6,290 nt of DNA. It comes from Acidobacteriota bacterium (GTDB taxonomy: Bacteria > Acidobacteriota > Terriglobia > Bryobacterales > JACQDG01). The notes under the pieces were generated by a model. That model was not told the origin of the DNA. It saw nothing but the letters and a program-made list of their open reading frames with translations, and ran no database searches. Positions 1 to 5,186 of the stretch are shown one piece after another. The first letter of the stretch is position 1, and every line of letters begins with the position of its first letter. The DNA is taken from assembly GCA_016201195.1 (NCBI GenBank), contig JACQDI010000739.1, positions 1-6,290 of the forward strand. Direction: 5' to 3'. Both the position numbers and the translations under genes were made by a program.

Positions 1-2
1 AC

Positions 3-65
3 CTTTCGCTGACCCGGGGACGCCGGGTGAGGTGGGACGCCGACCGGCAGAAAGTCGAGATGTAG
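3..65 (+). CDS. C-terminal end of an upstream gene, probably Gfo/Idh/MocA-family oxidoreductase (partial)
   Basis: The reading frame that opens at base 3 has no stop until TAG at 63-65 and gives the tail LSLTRGRRVRWDADRQKVEM. A basic stretch followed by 'R-V/L-R/K-W-D' close to the end resembles the C-terminus of NAD(P)-dependent Gfo/Idh/MocA oxidoreductases from acidobacteria and planctomycetes, where a 'GR-x-x-x-WD' motif sits near the end. These oxidoreductases are commonly encoded beside sugar phosphate isomerase/epimerase-like TIM barrels, which is what follows here. Only about 20 residues are visible, so the family call is a recognition from the tail motif and the neighbour, not a domain match. 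The gene is followed by a terminator-like hairpin at 110-140, which supports a real gene end here. Confidence 0.5.
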   Translation, partial: LSLTRGRRVRWDADRQKVEM

Positions 66-70
66 ATGCA

Positions 71-199
71 AAGGCAAAAGGCAAATTGCAAAAGGCAAAA
101 ATCAAGGCGCGCGGGCTGCCGCCCGCGAGCATTTTTTTTTAAAGAATGCCCCCTTCCTTGATTTTTGCCTTTTGCCTTTTGCAATTTGCCTTTTGCCTT
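71..199. repeat. Long inverted repeat made of AAAAGGC / GCCTTTT heptamers
   Basis: The left arm (71-107) and right arm (156-199) are reverse complements without a mismatch over 37 bp. The right arm carries one extra 7-bp unit (GCCTTTT, 174-180). Both arms consist of heptamer copies (AAAAGGC on the left, GCCTTTT on the right) interrupted by an AATTGC variant and ending in ATCAAGG / CCTTGAT. A further partial unit follows at 201-210. The 48-bp centre holds a GC hairpin with a T-run. The AT-rich arms stand out from the GC-rich neighbourhood. The arms make the upstream in-frame ATGs at 146 and 165 encode 'FAFC'-type peptides that are not real protein. I recall such heptamer repeats as common between genes in acidobacteria, but cannot verify copy number here. 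Confidence 0.85.
110..140 (+). terminator. Rho-independent terminator-like hairpin
   Basis: CGCGGGC (110-116) pairs with GCCCGCG (121-127) around a TGCC loop, and nine T residues follow at 132-140 after the short spacer AGCA. The position, about 45 nt past the stop of the upstream gene and before the start of the next, suits termination of the upstream transcript. It sits in the centre of the larger heptamer inverted repeat, so a transcript could also fold the whole region into one long stem. Confidence 0.65.
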
Positions 200-214
200 G
201 CTTTTTTGCCTTCG

Positions 215-221
215 AAAGGAG
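215..221 (+). promoter_or_regulatory. Ribosome binding site AAAGGAG that fixes the start at 228
   Basis: AAAGGAG is followed by a 6-nt spacer and ATG at 228. This strong site decides against the in-frame ATG at 165, which would add 21 residues translated from the heptamer repeat. Confidence 0.85.
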
Positions 222-227
222 CGCCCC

Positions 228-1097
228 ATGACACGAAGGGACTTTGTCCTAGCCTCACTAGCCGCTCAGGCCGCTCGCGCCTCCACCGCAAAGCCGACCC
301 TCTGCCTGTTCTCGAAGCATCTCCCCAAGCTCAATTACGCCGAGCTGGGAGCGCAGGTCAAGCAGTTGGGCTTCGAGGGGGTGGATCTCACGGTCCGCCC
401 GGCCGGCCACGTCCTACCCGAGCGCGCCGCTGAGGATCTGCCCCGCGCCATCGAGACGCTGCGCGCCCACGGCCTCGCCGTGCCCATGATCACCACCGGG
501 CTGCTTTCGGCCGCCCACCCCACGGCGCGCCCCATTCTCAGCACCGCCGGCCGGTTGAAGGTGCCCTTCTTCAAGCTCGGATACTACAACTACAAAGGAC
601 GCGATCCTGAAAAGGTCGTCGCCGATGTGAAGCGCGACGTGCAGGGTCTGGTGGACCTAGCCAAGGAACACGGGGTCGTCGGCGGATTCCACAACCACTC
701 GGGCGACTACGTGGGATCTCCCATCTGGGACACACGCTCGATCATTGCCGACCTCGAGCCGTGCTGGATCGGCTACTACTTCGACCCCTGCCACGCCACG
801 GCTGAGGGCGGCGTCGCCGGCTGGGAGATCGCCTTGCGCATGGTCTCGCCGCGCCTGAAGATGGTCGCCCTCAAGGATTTCTACTGGGCCCGCGAGCAGG
901 GCAAGTGGAAGATGAAGATGTGTCCCATGGGCGAGGGCATGGTACAGTGGCCCAAGGTGTTTGCGATGCTGGCTGCGGCCCGCTTTACCGGTCCCATCTC
1001 GCTGCACCTCGAGTACGACGCGGCCGACGAGCTGGCCGCCATCGCCCGCGACCTGGAGTTCACCGAGAAACGGGTCGCCGCAGCTTACGGAGCCTGA
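228..1097 (+). CDS. Sugar phosphate isomerase/epimerase-like TIM barrel with Tat-type signal
   Basis: The 289-residue protein belongs to the xylose isomerase-like TIM-barrel superfamily (AP endonuclease 2 fold), whose members isomerise or epimerise sugars or related polyols using a divalent metal. The exact substrate cannot be read. Visible motifs: GFEGVDLTVRP at 48-58 (early strand typical of the family), FHNHSGD at 154-160, FDPCHA at 185-190 (Asp186 and His189 likely metal ligands), LKD at 215-217, GEG at 235-237 and a late LEYD at 261-264 whose Glu262 fits the last metal ligand. The N-terminus MTRRDFVLASLAAQAARA is a short twin-arginine signal, suggesting export in folded form with its metal. 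The start at 228 is set by AAAGGAG 6 nt upstream. It is first in the gene row and is followed 17 nt later by a secreted hydrolase. The fold assignment is firm, the reaction open. Confidence 0.88.
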   Translation: MTRRDFVLASLAAQAARASTAKPTLCLFSKHLPKLNYAELGAQVKQLGFEGVDLTVRPAGHVLPERAAEDLPRAIETLRAHGLAVPMITTGLLSAAHPTARPILSTAGRLKVPFFKLGYYNYKGRDPEKVVADVKRDVQGLVDLAKEHGVVGGFHNHSGDYVGSPIWDTRSIIADLEPCWIGYYFDPCHATAEGGVAGWEIALRMVSPRLKMVALKDFYWAREQGKWKMKMCPMGEGMVQWPKVFAMLAAARFTGPISLHLEYDAADELAAIARDLEFTEKRVAAAYGA

Positions 1098-1104
1098 GCA
1101 TTAC

Positions 1105-1108
1105 GGAG
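1105..1108 (+). promoter_or_regulatory. Ribosome binding site GGAG for the cysteine hydrolase gene
   Basis: GGAG lies 6 nt before ATG 1115, inside the 17-nt gap after the previous stop. The reading frame is open further upstream to an ATG at 905, but that extension overlaps the TIM-barrel gene. The signal peptide begins exactly at 1115, so this start is preferred. Confidence 0.75.
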
Positions 1109-1114
1109 CAAACC

Positions 1115-1906
1115 ATGCGATTCCTAATCGCCCTCGCAGCTCTCGCCCCGCTGTGGGCCGCCGATCTTCTCCTTCCCTTGCGCACCCGCGTCGAGACCTT
1201 TAAAGGAAGCGGCGTGTGGGACGAGGTTCGCGTCGAGCGTGCGCTGCCCGTCCACCAGACCGCCATCCTGATCTGCGACATGTGGGACAACCACTGGTGC
1301 ACCGGCGCCGCCCGCCGCGTTGATGAGCTGGTGAAGCGAATGGCGCCCCTCATCGACGAAGCCCGCGACCGCGGCGTCCAGATCATCCACTCGCCTTCCG
1401 AGGTGATGAACTTCTATGCCGATGCGCCGCAGCGCCAGCGCATCCTGCGCATCGCGGCGGTCGAGCTGCCGCCCAACCTGAACCTCTCCGACCCGCCGCT
1501 CCCCATCGATGACTCGACCGGCGGCTGCGAGACGGGGGACAAGTTTTACAAGGCGTGGAGCCGCCAGCACGCCGGCCTGCGCATCAGCGGTAACGACGTC
1601 ATTTCCGACAAGGGAACCGAAGTTTACAGCTATCTTCAGGAGAAGGGCCTCCAAAATCTGCTAGTGATGGGCGTACACACCAACATGTGCGTGCTCAACC
1701 GCACCTTCGCCATCAAGCAGATGACCAAGTGGGGCAAGCGCTGCATCCTGGTCCGCGACCTGACCGACGCCATGTACGACCCGGCCAAGCGCCCCTTCGT
1801 CAGCCACGAGGCGGGAACCAACCTGGTCATCGAGCACATCGAGAAATATTGGGCCCCCACAGTGCTCTCCGCCGATTTCCAGCGAGCGCTGCGCCAAGCC
1901 CAATAA
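1115..1906 (+). CDS. Secreted isochorismatase-like cysteine hydrolase
   Basis: The 263-residue product belongs to the isochorismatase/nicotinamidase-like cysteine hydrolase family. These enzymes use an Asp-Lys-Cys triad to split amide or vinyl-ether bonds in small molecules. Residues 1-16 (MRFLIALAALAPLWAA) form a short Sec signal peptide, so the mature enzyme probably acts outside the cytoplasm. The core reads: ILICDMWDNHWC at 51-62, with Asp55 the likely catalytic Asp; SDKGTEVYSYL at 164-174, with Lys166 a candidate for the catalytic Lys; and GVHTNMCVLNR at 186-196, with Cys192 the nucleophile after the family's GVxTNxC turn. The long insertion between about 95 and 160 is larger than in nicotinamidases and probably shapes the pocket. 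The last base of its TAA stop is the first base of the permease ATG, so the two are probably translationally coupled. The substrate is unknown; nothing visible supports isochorismate itself. Confidence 0.87.
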   Translation: MRFLIALAALAPLWAADLLLPLRTRVETFKGSGVWDEVRVERALPVHQTAILICDMWDNHWCTGAARRVDELVKRMAPLIDEARDRGVQIIHSPSEVMNFYADAPQRQRILRIAAVELPPNLNLSDPPLPIDDSTGGCETGDKFYKAWSRQHAGLRISGNDVISDKGTEVYSYLQEKGLQNLLVMGVHTNMCVLNRTFAIKQMTKWGKRCILVRDLTDAMYDPAKRPFVSHEAGTNLVIEHIEKYWAPTVLSADFQRALRQAQ

Positions 1907-3198
1907 TGGCGGCCGCCGAACTCCCGCGCAAGTTGGGCCTGCTCGACGCGGCCACCATCGTCGTGGGGGGAGTCATCGGCACGGGCATTTTTCTGGTTCC
2001 GGCCCAGATCGCCCAGCGGCTCCCTTCGGCCGGCTTGATCCTCGCCGTGTGGATCTTTACCGGTGTGCTTTCCCTGTTCGGGGCGCTGGCTTTTGCCGAG
2101 CTGGGCGCGATGATTCCTTCGACCGGCGGCCAGTATGTCTACCTGCGAGAATCCTGGGGACCGCTCACCGCGTTCCTGTGCGGCTGGACCTTCTTCCTCG
2201 TCATTCAGACCGGCCTGTTCGCGGGGCTGGCCTCCGGCTTCGCCATTTACCTTTCCTATTTCGTTCCGCTGACGCCACTATCTTCCAAGTTGGTCGCGCT
2301 GGCTTTGATTGCCGTCCTGACGTTTGTAAACTACCGGGGCGCCCGGGCCGGCGCGACCGTCCAGGATGTCTTCACCTTGCTGAGCGTCGCCGGGCTGGCG
2401 GCGTTCATAGCGATCGCCTTCTTCGGCCGGCAACAGGTGAAGATTATCTGGTCCCCGGAGCGCTTTTCGGGAAGTGATTTCGGGGTGGCGATGATCGGCT
2501 GCCTGCTGGCCTACGAAGGGTGGAACACCATCAGCATGGTCGCCGGCGAGGTGAGGCAGCCGCAGCGAAACCTGCCGCTCGCTCTGGGCTTGGGTATGGC
2601 GGTCGTGATCGCCCTTTACCTGCTGGCCAACCTTGCCTACCTGCGGGTGCTTTCCATCGGAGAAATCACCGTGGCCGAGCGCGTCGCCTCCACCGCCGCC
2701 GAGCGCGCCGCCGGGCCCCTCGGCGCGATCCTCGTGTCGGTCACGATCCTGCTTTCCATCATCGGCTGCTCCAACAGCAGCCCCCTCACCGCGCCCCGCG
2801 TGTACTTCGCCCAGGCCCGCGACGGCCTGTTCTTCTCCCGCTTCGGCCAGGTCCACCCTCGATTTGAAACGCCGGGATTTTCCGTTTTGGTCCATGGCCT
2901 CTGGTCAGCGATCCTCGTTCTCACCGGCTCCTACCAGACGTTGATTTCCTACACCATGGTCGCCGCCTGGATTTTTTACGGCTTGACCGTCGCCGGGGTC
3001 TTGATCCTGCGCCGCACGCGCCCGGAGTTGCTGCGGCCCTACAAAATGTGGGGATACCCCTTGACGCCCGTCTTGTTCGTGGCGATTTCGCTGTGGTTCG
3101 TGATCAACGCCATGGTGACCACGCCCGTCCCGTCCCTCGCCGGTCTCGGCCTGATTGCCACCGGCATCCCCATATATTACATTTGGCGTCGAGTATGA
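1906..3198 (+). CDS. APC-superfamily amino acid permease (LAT-like)
   Basis: The 430-residue protein is an amino acid/polyamine/organocation transporter with about 12 hydrophobic segments, normal length for the family. These carry amino acids by proton symport or exchange in the inner membrane. Key motifs: GVIGTGIF at 22-29, the unwound first helix that binds the substrate amino and carboxyl groups; AFAELGAMIPSTGGQYVYLR at 62-81, the classic second/third helix signature; YEGWNTISMVAGEV at 203-216 with RNLP at 221-224, typical of the L-type (LAT) branch; and RVYFAQARDGLFF at 298-310. The start ATG overlaps the previous stop as TAATG and has no good ribosome binding site, so it probably relies on coupling. 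Its own stop overlaps the next ATG by 4 nt. The LAT-type motifs suggest neutral or aromatic amino acids, an inference that would suit the nearby lyase. Confidence 0.92.
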   Translation: MAAAELPRKLGLLDAATIVVGGVIGTGIFLVPAQIAQRLPSAGLILAVWIFTGVLSLFGALAFAELGAMIPSTGGQYVYLRESWGPLTAFLCGWTFFLVIQTGLFAGLASGFAIYLSYFVPLTPLSSKLVALALIAVLTFVNYRGARAGATVQDVFTLLSVAGLAAFIAIAFFGRQQVKIIWSPERFSGSDFGVAMIGCLLAYEGWNTISMVAGEVRQPQRNLPLALGLGMAVVIALYLLANLAYLRVLSIGEITVAERVASTAAERAAGPLGAILVSVTILLSIIGCSNSSPLTAPRVYFAQARDGLFFSRFGQVHPRFETPGFSVLVHGLWSAILVLTGSYQTLISYTMVAAWIFYGLTVAGVLILRRTRPELLRPYKMWGYPLTPVLFVAISLWFVINAMVTTPVPSLAGLGLIATGIPIYYIWRRV

Positions 3199-4304
3199 AC
3201 ATCGAACCGTTCGAAATGGAGCGGCTGCAATCCCAGTGGGAAAATCGCGTCGAATACAATCTCTCGGAGTCGAGCGTCCACCCCATGGCTCTGGCGGAAT
3301 TGCTTGACGCCGGCCAACTCACCGAGTTACTCCAAAAGCGCCTCGGCTATACCCAGACCAACGGCACGGTTGAGTTGCGCCAATCGATCGCCGCACTCTA
3401 TCCTGGCGCCAGCGTCGATCATATTCTGGTCACTAACGGCGCCGCCGAAGCTAACTTCCTCGCCATCTGGCATCTCCTCGATCCCGGCGACGAGATCGTC
3501 CTGATGCTACCCAACTACATGCAGATCTGGGGCCTTGCCCGCTCCCTCAGCGCGAAAGTGGTTCCGTTTCGTCTCCGCGAGGAGTGCCAGTGGCGTCCCG
3601 ACCTCGACGAACTGCGCCGTGCTCTCTCGCCCCGCACCAGCCTCATCGCCGTCTGCAATCCCAACAACCCCACCGGCGCAGTCCTCGCCGAAGGTGAGAT
3701 GGATGCGATTGTGGAGGCCGCCCGCCGGGCCGGCGCGTGGCTGCTGGCCGACGAGGTCTACCTGGGCGCGGAGCGCGTGGGTCCCCCCACGCCCTCGTTC
3801 TGGGGCCGCTACGAGAAACTCGTCATCACCAACGGCCTCTCCAAGGCGTACGGCCTTCCCGGGCTCCGCATCGGCTGGGTCGCCGGCCCGCCCGACTTGA
3901 TCGCTCGCCTCTGGGGCTGCCACGACTACACCACCATCGCTGTGGGCGCCCTCAGCGACACCCTCGCCCGCGTCGCCCTCGCCAGCCGCGAGCGGATCCT
4001 CGGGCGAACCCGGGAGATCCTGCGCGCCAATTACCCGCTGCTCGAGGAGTGGCTGGCATCCCAGGGTGATCTGTTCACCCTCGTCCCACCCGCTGCCGGC
4101 GCCATCGCCTACCTGCATTATTCGCTGGAGATCAATTCCACGAGGCTCATGCAAAAGCTGCTCCAGGACAAGAGCGTGCTAGTGGTGCCTGGAGACCACT
4201 TCGGCATGGACCATTACCTGCGCATCAACTACGGCCCTCCGGCGGACTACTTGCGGGCCGGACTCGAGCGGGTGCAAGATACCATGCAGGAGCTGCTCCG
4301 CTGA
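3195..4304 (+). CDS. PLP-dependent aminotransferase, class I/II (fold type I)
   Basis: The 369-residue cytoplasmic enzyme transfers an amino group between an amino acid and a 2-oxo acid through pyridoxal phosphate. It could also be a related lyase or racemase of the same fold. All cofactor residues are present: NPNNPTG at 155-161 with the ring-contacting Asn158, DEVY at 186-189 with Asp186 for the pyridine nitrogen, GLSKAYGLPGLRIGW at 214-228 with Lys217 the Schiff-base lysine and Arg225 for the phosphate, and YLRINYG at 341-347 with Arg343 the substrate carboxylate arginine. PNY at 106-108 offers the stacking aromatic. The length is slightly short but complete. The ATG sits in an ATGA overlap with the permease stop, so uptake and transamination are probably produced together. 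Amino acid specificity is not readable; the MalY/PatB-like or capreomycidine synthase-like branches are alternatives. Confidence 0.92.
   Translation: MNIEPFEMERLQSQWENRVEYNLSESSVHPMALAELLDAGQLTELLQKRLGYTQTNGTVELRQSIAALYPGASVDHILVTNGAAEANFLAIWHLLDPGDEIVLMLPNYMQIWGLARSLSAKVVPFRLREECQWRPDLDELRRALSPRTSLIAVCNPNNPTGAVLAEGEMDAIVEAARRAGAWLLADEVYLGAERVGPPTPSFWGRYEKLVITNGLSKAYGLPGLRIGWVAGPPDLIARLWGCHDYTTIAVGALSDTLARVALASRERILGRTREILRANYPLLEEWLASQGDLFTLVPPAAGAIAYLHYSLEINSTRLMQKLLQDKSVLVVPGDHFGMDHYLRINYGPPADYLRAGLERVQDTMQELLR
4288..4292 (+). promoter_or_regulatory. Ribosome binding site AGGAG in front of a CTG start
   Basis: AGGAG inside the last codons of the aminotransferase lies 8 nt before CTG 4301, whose frame immediately encodes a signal peptide. 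The CTG overlaps the aminotransferase stop as CTGA, in the same geometry as the ATGA overlap one gene earlier. No ATG, GTG or TTG lies in this frame close upstream. Confidence 0.5.
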
Positions 4305-4825
4305 TCCTGGTCCTGATTCTTCTCGTTGCTGCCGCCGGCTCGGCCGCCCCACCCAGTATCGCTACTCGCATCGAGGACGCCCGGCGCTTGCAGGAAAAAG
4401 GGTCCAGGCGCTCTATCAATCCTTGCTGCCCGACGGTGACCAACCTGGCCACCCTATACCAGCGGCTGGGCCGCGACGAGCGCGCCCTCGAACTCTATTT
4501 GCAGCTCCGAAAATCTCCCCTGGCGCTGACCGCCAGCGAGGAGGCCCGTTTGCTCGGCAACCTTGGCGCGCTCTATCGCCGCCTCGGCGATCCGATCAAG
4601 GCGCTCGCGCTCACCGGCGCAGCGATCGGAGGGATGGTCCCCTCCGGGCACGCGCAGTTTCGCTCGCGCCCCGGCCGCCGCAGCTTCGTCGTGGAGGTCC
4701 AAAACGTCAACCTTACCCCGGGCACGCCGCTGGGCGTCTTTGTCACTCAAAACGGCATGGAGTCGAACGTCGGAACCATTACCCTGGGCCCCCCCGCCCA
4801 CTCTGGGCGGCGAACTGGACCTTGA
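4301..4825 (+). pseudogene. Secreted TPR-type protein, damaged, fused to a second domain
   Basis: From CTG 4301 the frame is open for 174 codons. It begins with a signal peptide, LILVLILLVAAAGSAA, then IEDARRLQEKG and two TPR-like helix pairs: NLATLYQRLGRDERALELY (about residues 48-66) and LLGNLGALYRRLGDPIKALAL (about 85-105). The stretch between, residues 35-45, reads SRRSINPCCPT and breaks the helix pattern; the same bases one frame over read VQALYQSLLPD, a good TPR helix. This points to a lost base near the GGG at 4400-4402 and a gained base near 4435, which cancel. After about 4612 the TPR stops abruptly and a different domain follows in frame. The frame ends at TGA 4823-4825 because of a poly-C frameshift. 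The first usable standard-type start would be TTG 4388, which loses the signal peptide. TPR proteins scaffold protein contacts; no enzymatic role is implied. Confidence 0.6.
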
Positions 4826-4922
4826 GTCTCAGAACGGCGACTCCGTTCCTCAGTTGAGCTCCGGCACGCTGGTTGTCGTCAAGACGCCGGGCGGGCAGGC
4901 CATCTTGAGCGGGGTTCTGTGA
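4612..4922 (+). pseudogene. Small secreted 'VEVxxVNL'-type domain, frameshifted at a 7-C run
   Basis: The domain starts around LTGAAIGGMVPSG and continues with RRSFVVEVQNVNLTPGTPLG and VFVTQNGMESNVGTITLGP up to 4788. A run of seven C (4789-4795) then shifts the frame to an early stop at 4825. If one C is removed, the sequence continues naturally as PTLGGELDLESQNGDSVPQ and ends with VVVKTPGGQAILSGVL and TGA at 4920-4922. The repaired domain of about 100 residues alternates hydrophobic residues like a beta sandwich and resembles a small exported domain I know from acidobacterial genomes (pattern VEVxxVNL-xxGT, TITL, GELxLxSxxGxxVP, G-x-x-ILSG). Its function is unknown. Normally such domains follow their own signal peptide, whereas here the sequence runs directly out of a TPR helix. 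The break may be a sequencing error, slippage or true decay. Confidence 0.62.
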
Positions 4923-4951
4923 TCATAAGGCCGAAAGTTGGAAAGCAACCG

Positions 4952-4973
4952 TGGGGGCCATTACCGGCCCCCA
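4952..4973 (+). terminator. GC hairpin downstream of the gene row, possible terminator without T-run
   Basis: TGGGGGCC (4952-4959) pairs perfectly with GGCCCCCA (4966-4973) around the loop ATTACC, 29 nt after the last + strand stop. The bases after it (GGGCCTTCTTCTC) hold only scattered T, so intrinsic termination would be weak. It may act as an RNA 3' end or as part of a convergent terminator. Confidence 0.4.
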
Positions 4974-5050
4974 GGGCCTTCTTCTCGGAGCTGGGGCTCC
5001 GCCGCCCGCAGCTTCTCCTCGCGCAACCGCTGGACCTTCTTCGGGTTTGT

Positions 5051-5182
5051 CAGCTCTGGAATTATTGAGCCTCGCCGAATTGAGTGACAGATGTCTTCAG
5101 GCCAACGAGGCGGCACGCAAGAGTGCGTGCGCCACATCGCGACCGTCACTCTATTGTGCGAGGCTCATTATAATAAGAGTTG
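5051..5182. repeat. 132-bp imperfect inverted repeat with a nested central hairpin
   Basis: The arms 5051-5088 and 5145-5182 are 38 nt each and pair at 28 of 38 positions without gaps. The best blocks are GAGCCTCGC (5067-5075) with GCGAGGCTC (5158-5166), GAGTGAC (5082-5088) with GTCACTC (5145-5151), and CAGCTCT (5051-5057) with AGAGTTG (5176-5182, one mismatch). The 56-bp centre contains its own perfect 7-bp hairpin GCACGCA-AGAG-TGCGTGC (5113-5130) and a short GATGT/ACATC pair. The element ends 4 nt short of the lyase stop codon. It lacks a T-run and integron attC core sites. It may be a decayed MITE- or REP-like element or a structured 3' region shared by the convergent transcripts. Confidence 0.7.
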
Positions 5183-5186
5183 TGGC

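Larger units (their letters stand above)
4923..5186. other. Convergent intergenic region with three hairpin-forming sequences
   Basis: The region lies between the end of the + strand gene row and the stop of the - strand lyase. I see no convincing gene. Open frames on both strands (+ from GTG 4951, - from 5149 to 4961) have no ribosome binding site or recognisable motif. It contains a hairpin at 4952-4973, a small hairpin at 4986-5001 (CGGAGC-TGGG-GCTCCG) and a large dyad at 5051-5182. Confidence 0.7.

Noticed and set aside
71..199. CRISPR array in the repeated AAAAGGC/GCCTTTT units
   Set aside because: Units are 7 bp, adjacent and mirrored, with no unique spacers.
146..227. Upstream ATG starts at 146 and 165
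   Set aside because: They translate the heptamer repeat into FAFC-type peptides and have no ribosome binding site, whereas ATG 228 has AAAGGAG and starts a Tat signal.
2278..2895. Long - strand frames opposite the permease and the aminotransferase (also 3507-4154 and 1124-1654)
   Set aside because: They are antisense shadows expected in GC-rich genes; the + strand frames carry clear family motifs throughout.
4961..5149. Small - strand protein of 62 residues
   Set aside because: The charged C-terminal part (KVQRLREEKLRAAEPQLREE) looks helix-like, but there is no ribosome binding site or recognised family, and the frame runs through the dyad and ends in a hairpin. It could be a remnant.
5169..5174. 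TATAAT -10 box on the + strand
   Set aside because: No -35-like hexamer at a suitable distance, and it would drive transcription antisense into the lyase gene; it lies in an arm of the dyad.
5051..5182. Integron attC site
   Set aside because: The ends lack the GTTRRRY / RYYYAAC core sites and there is no integron integrase in view.
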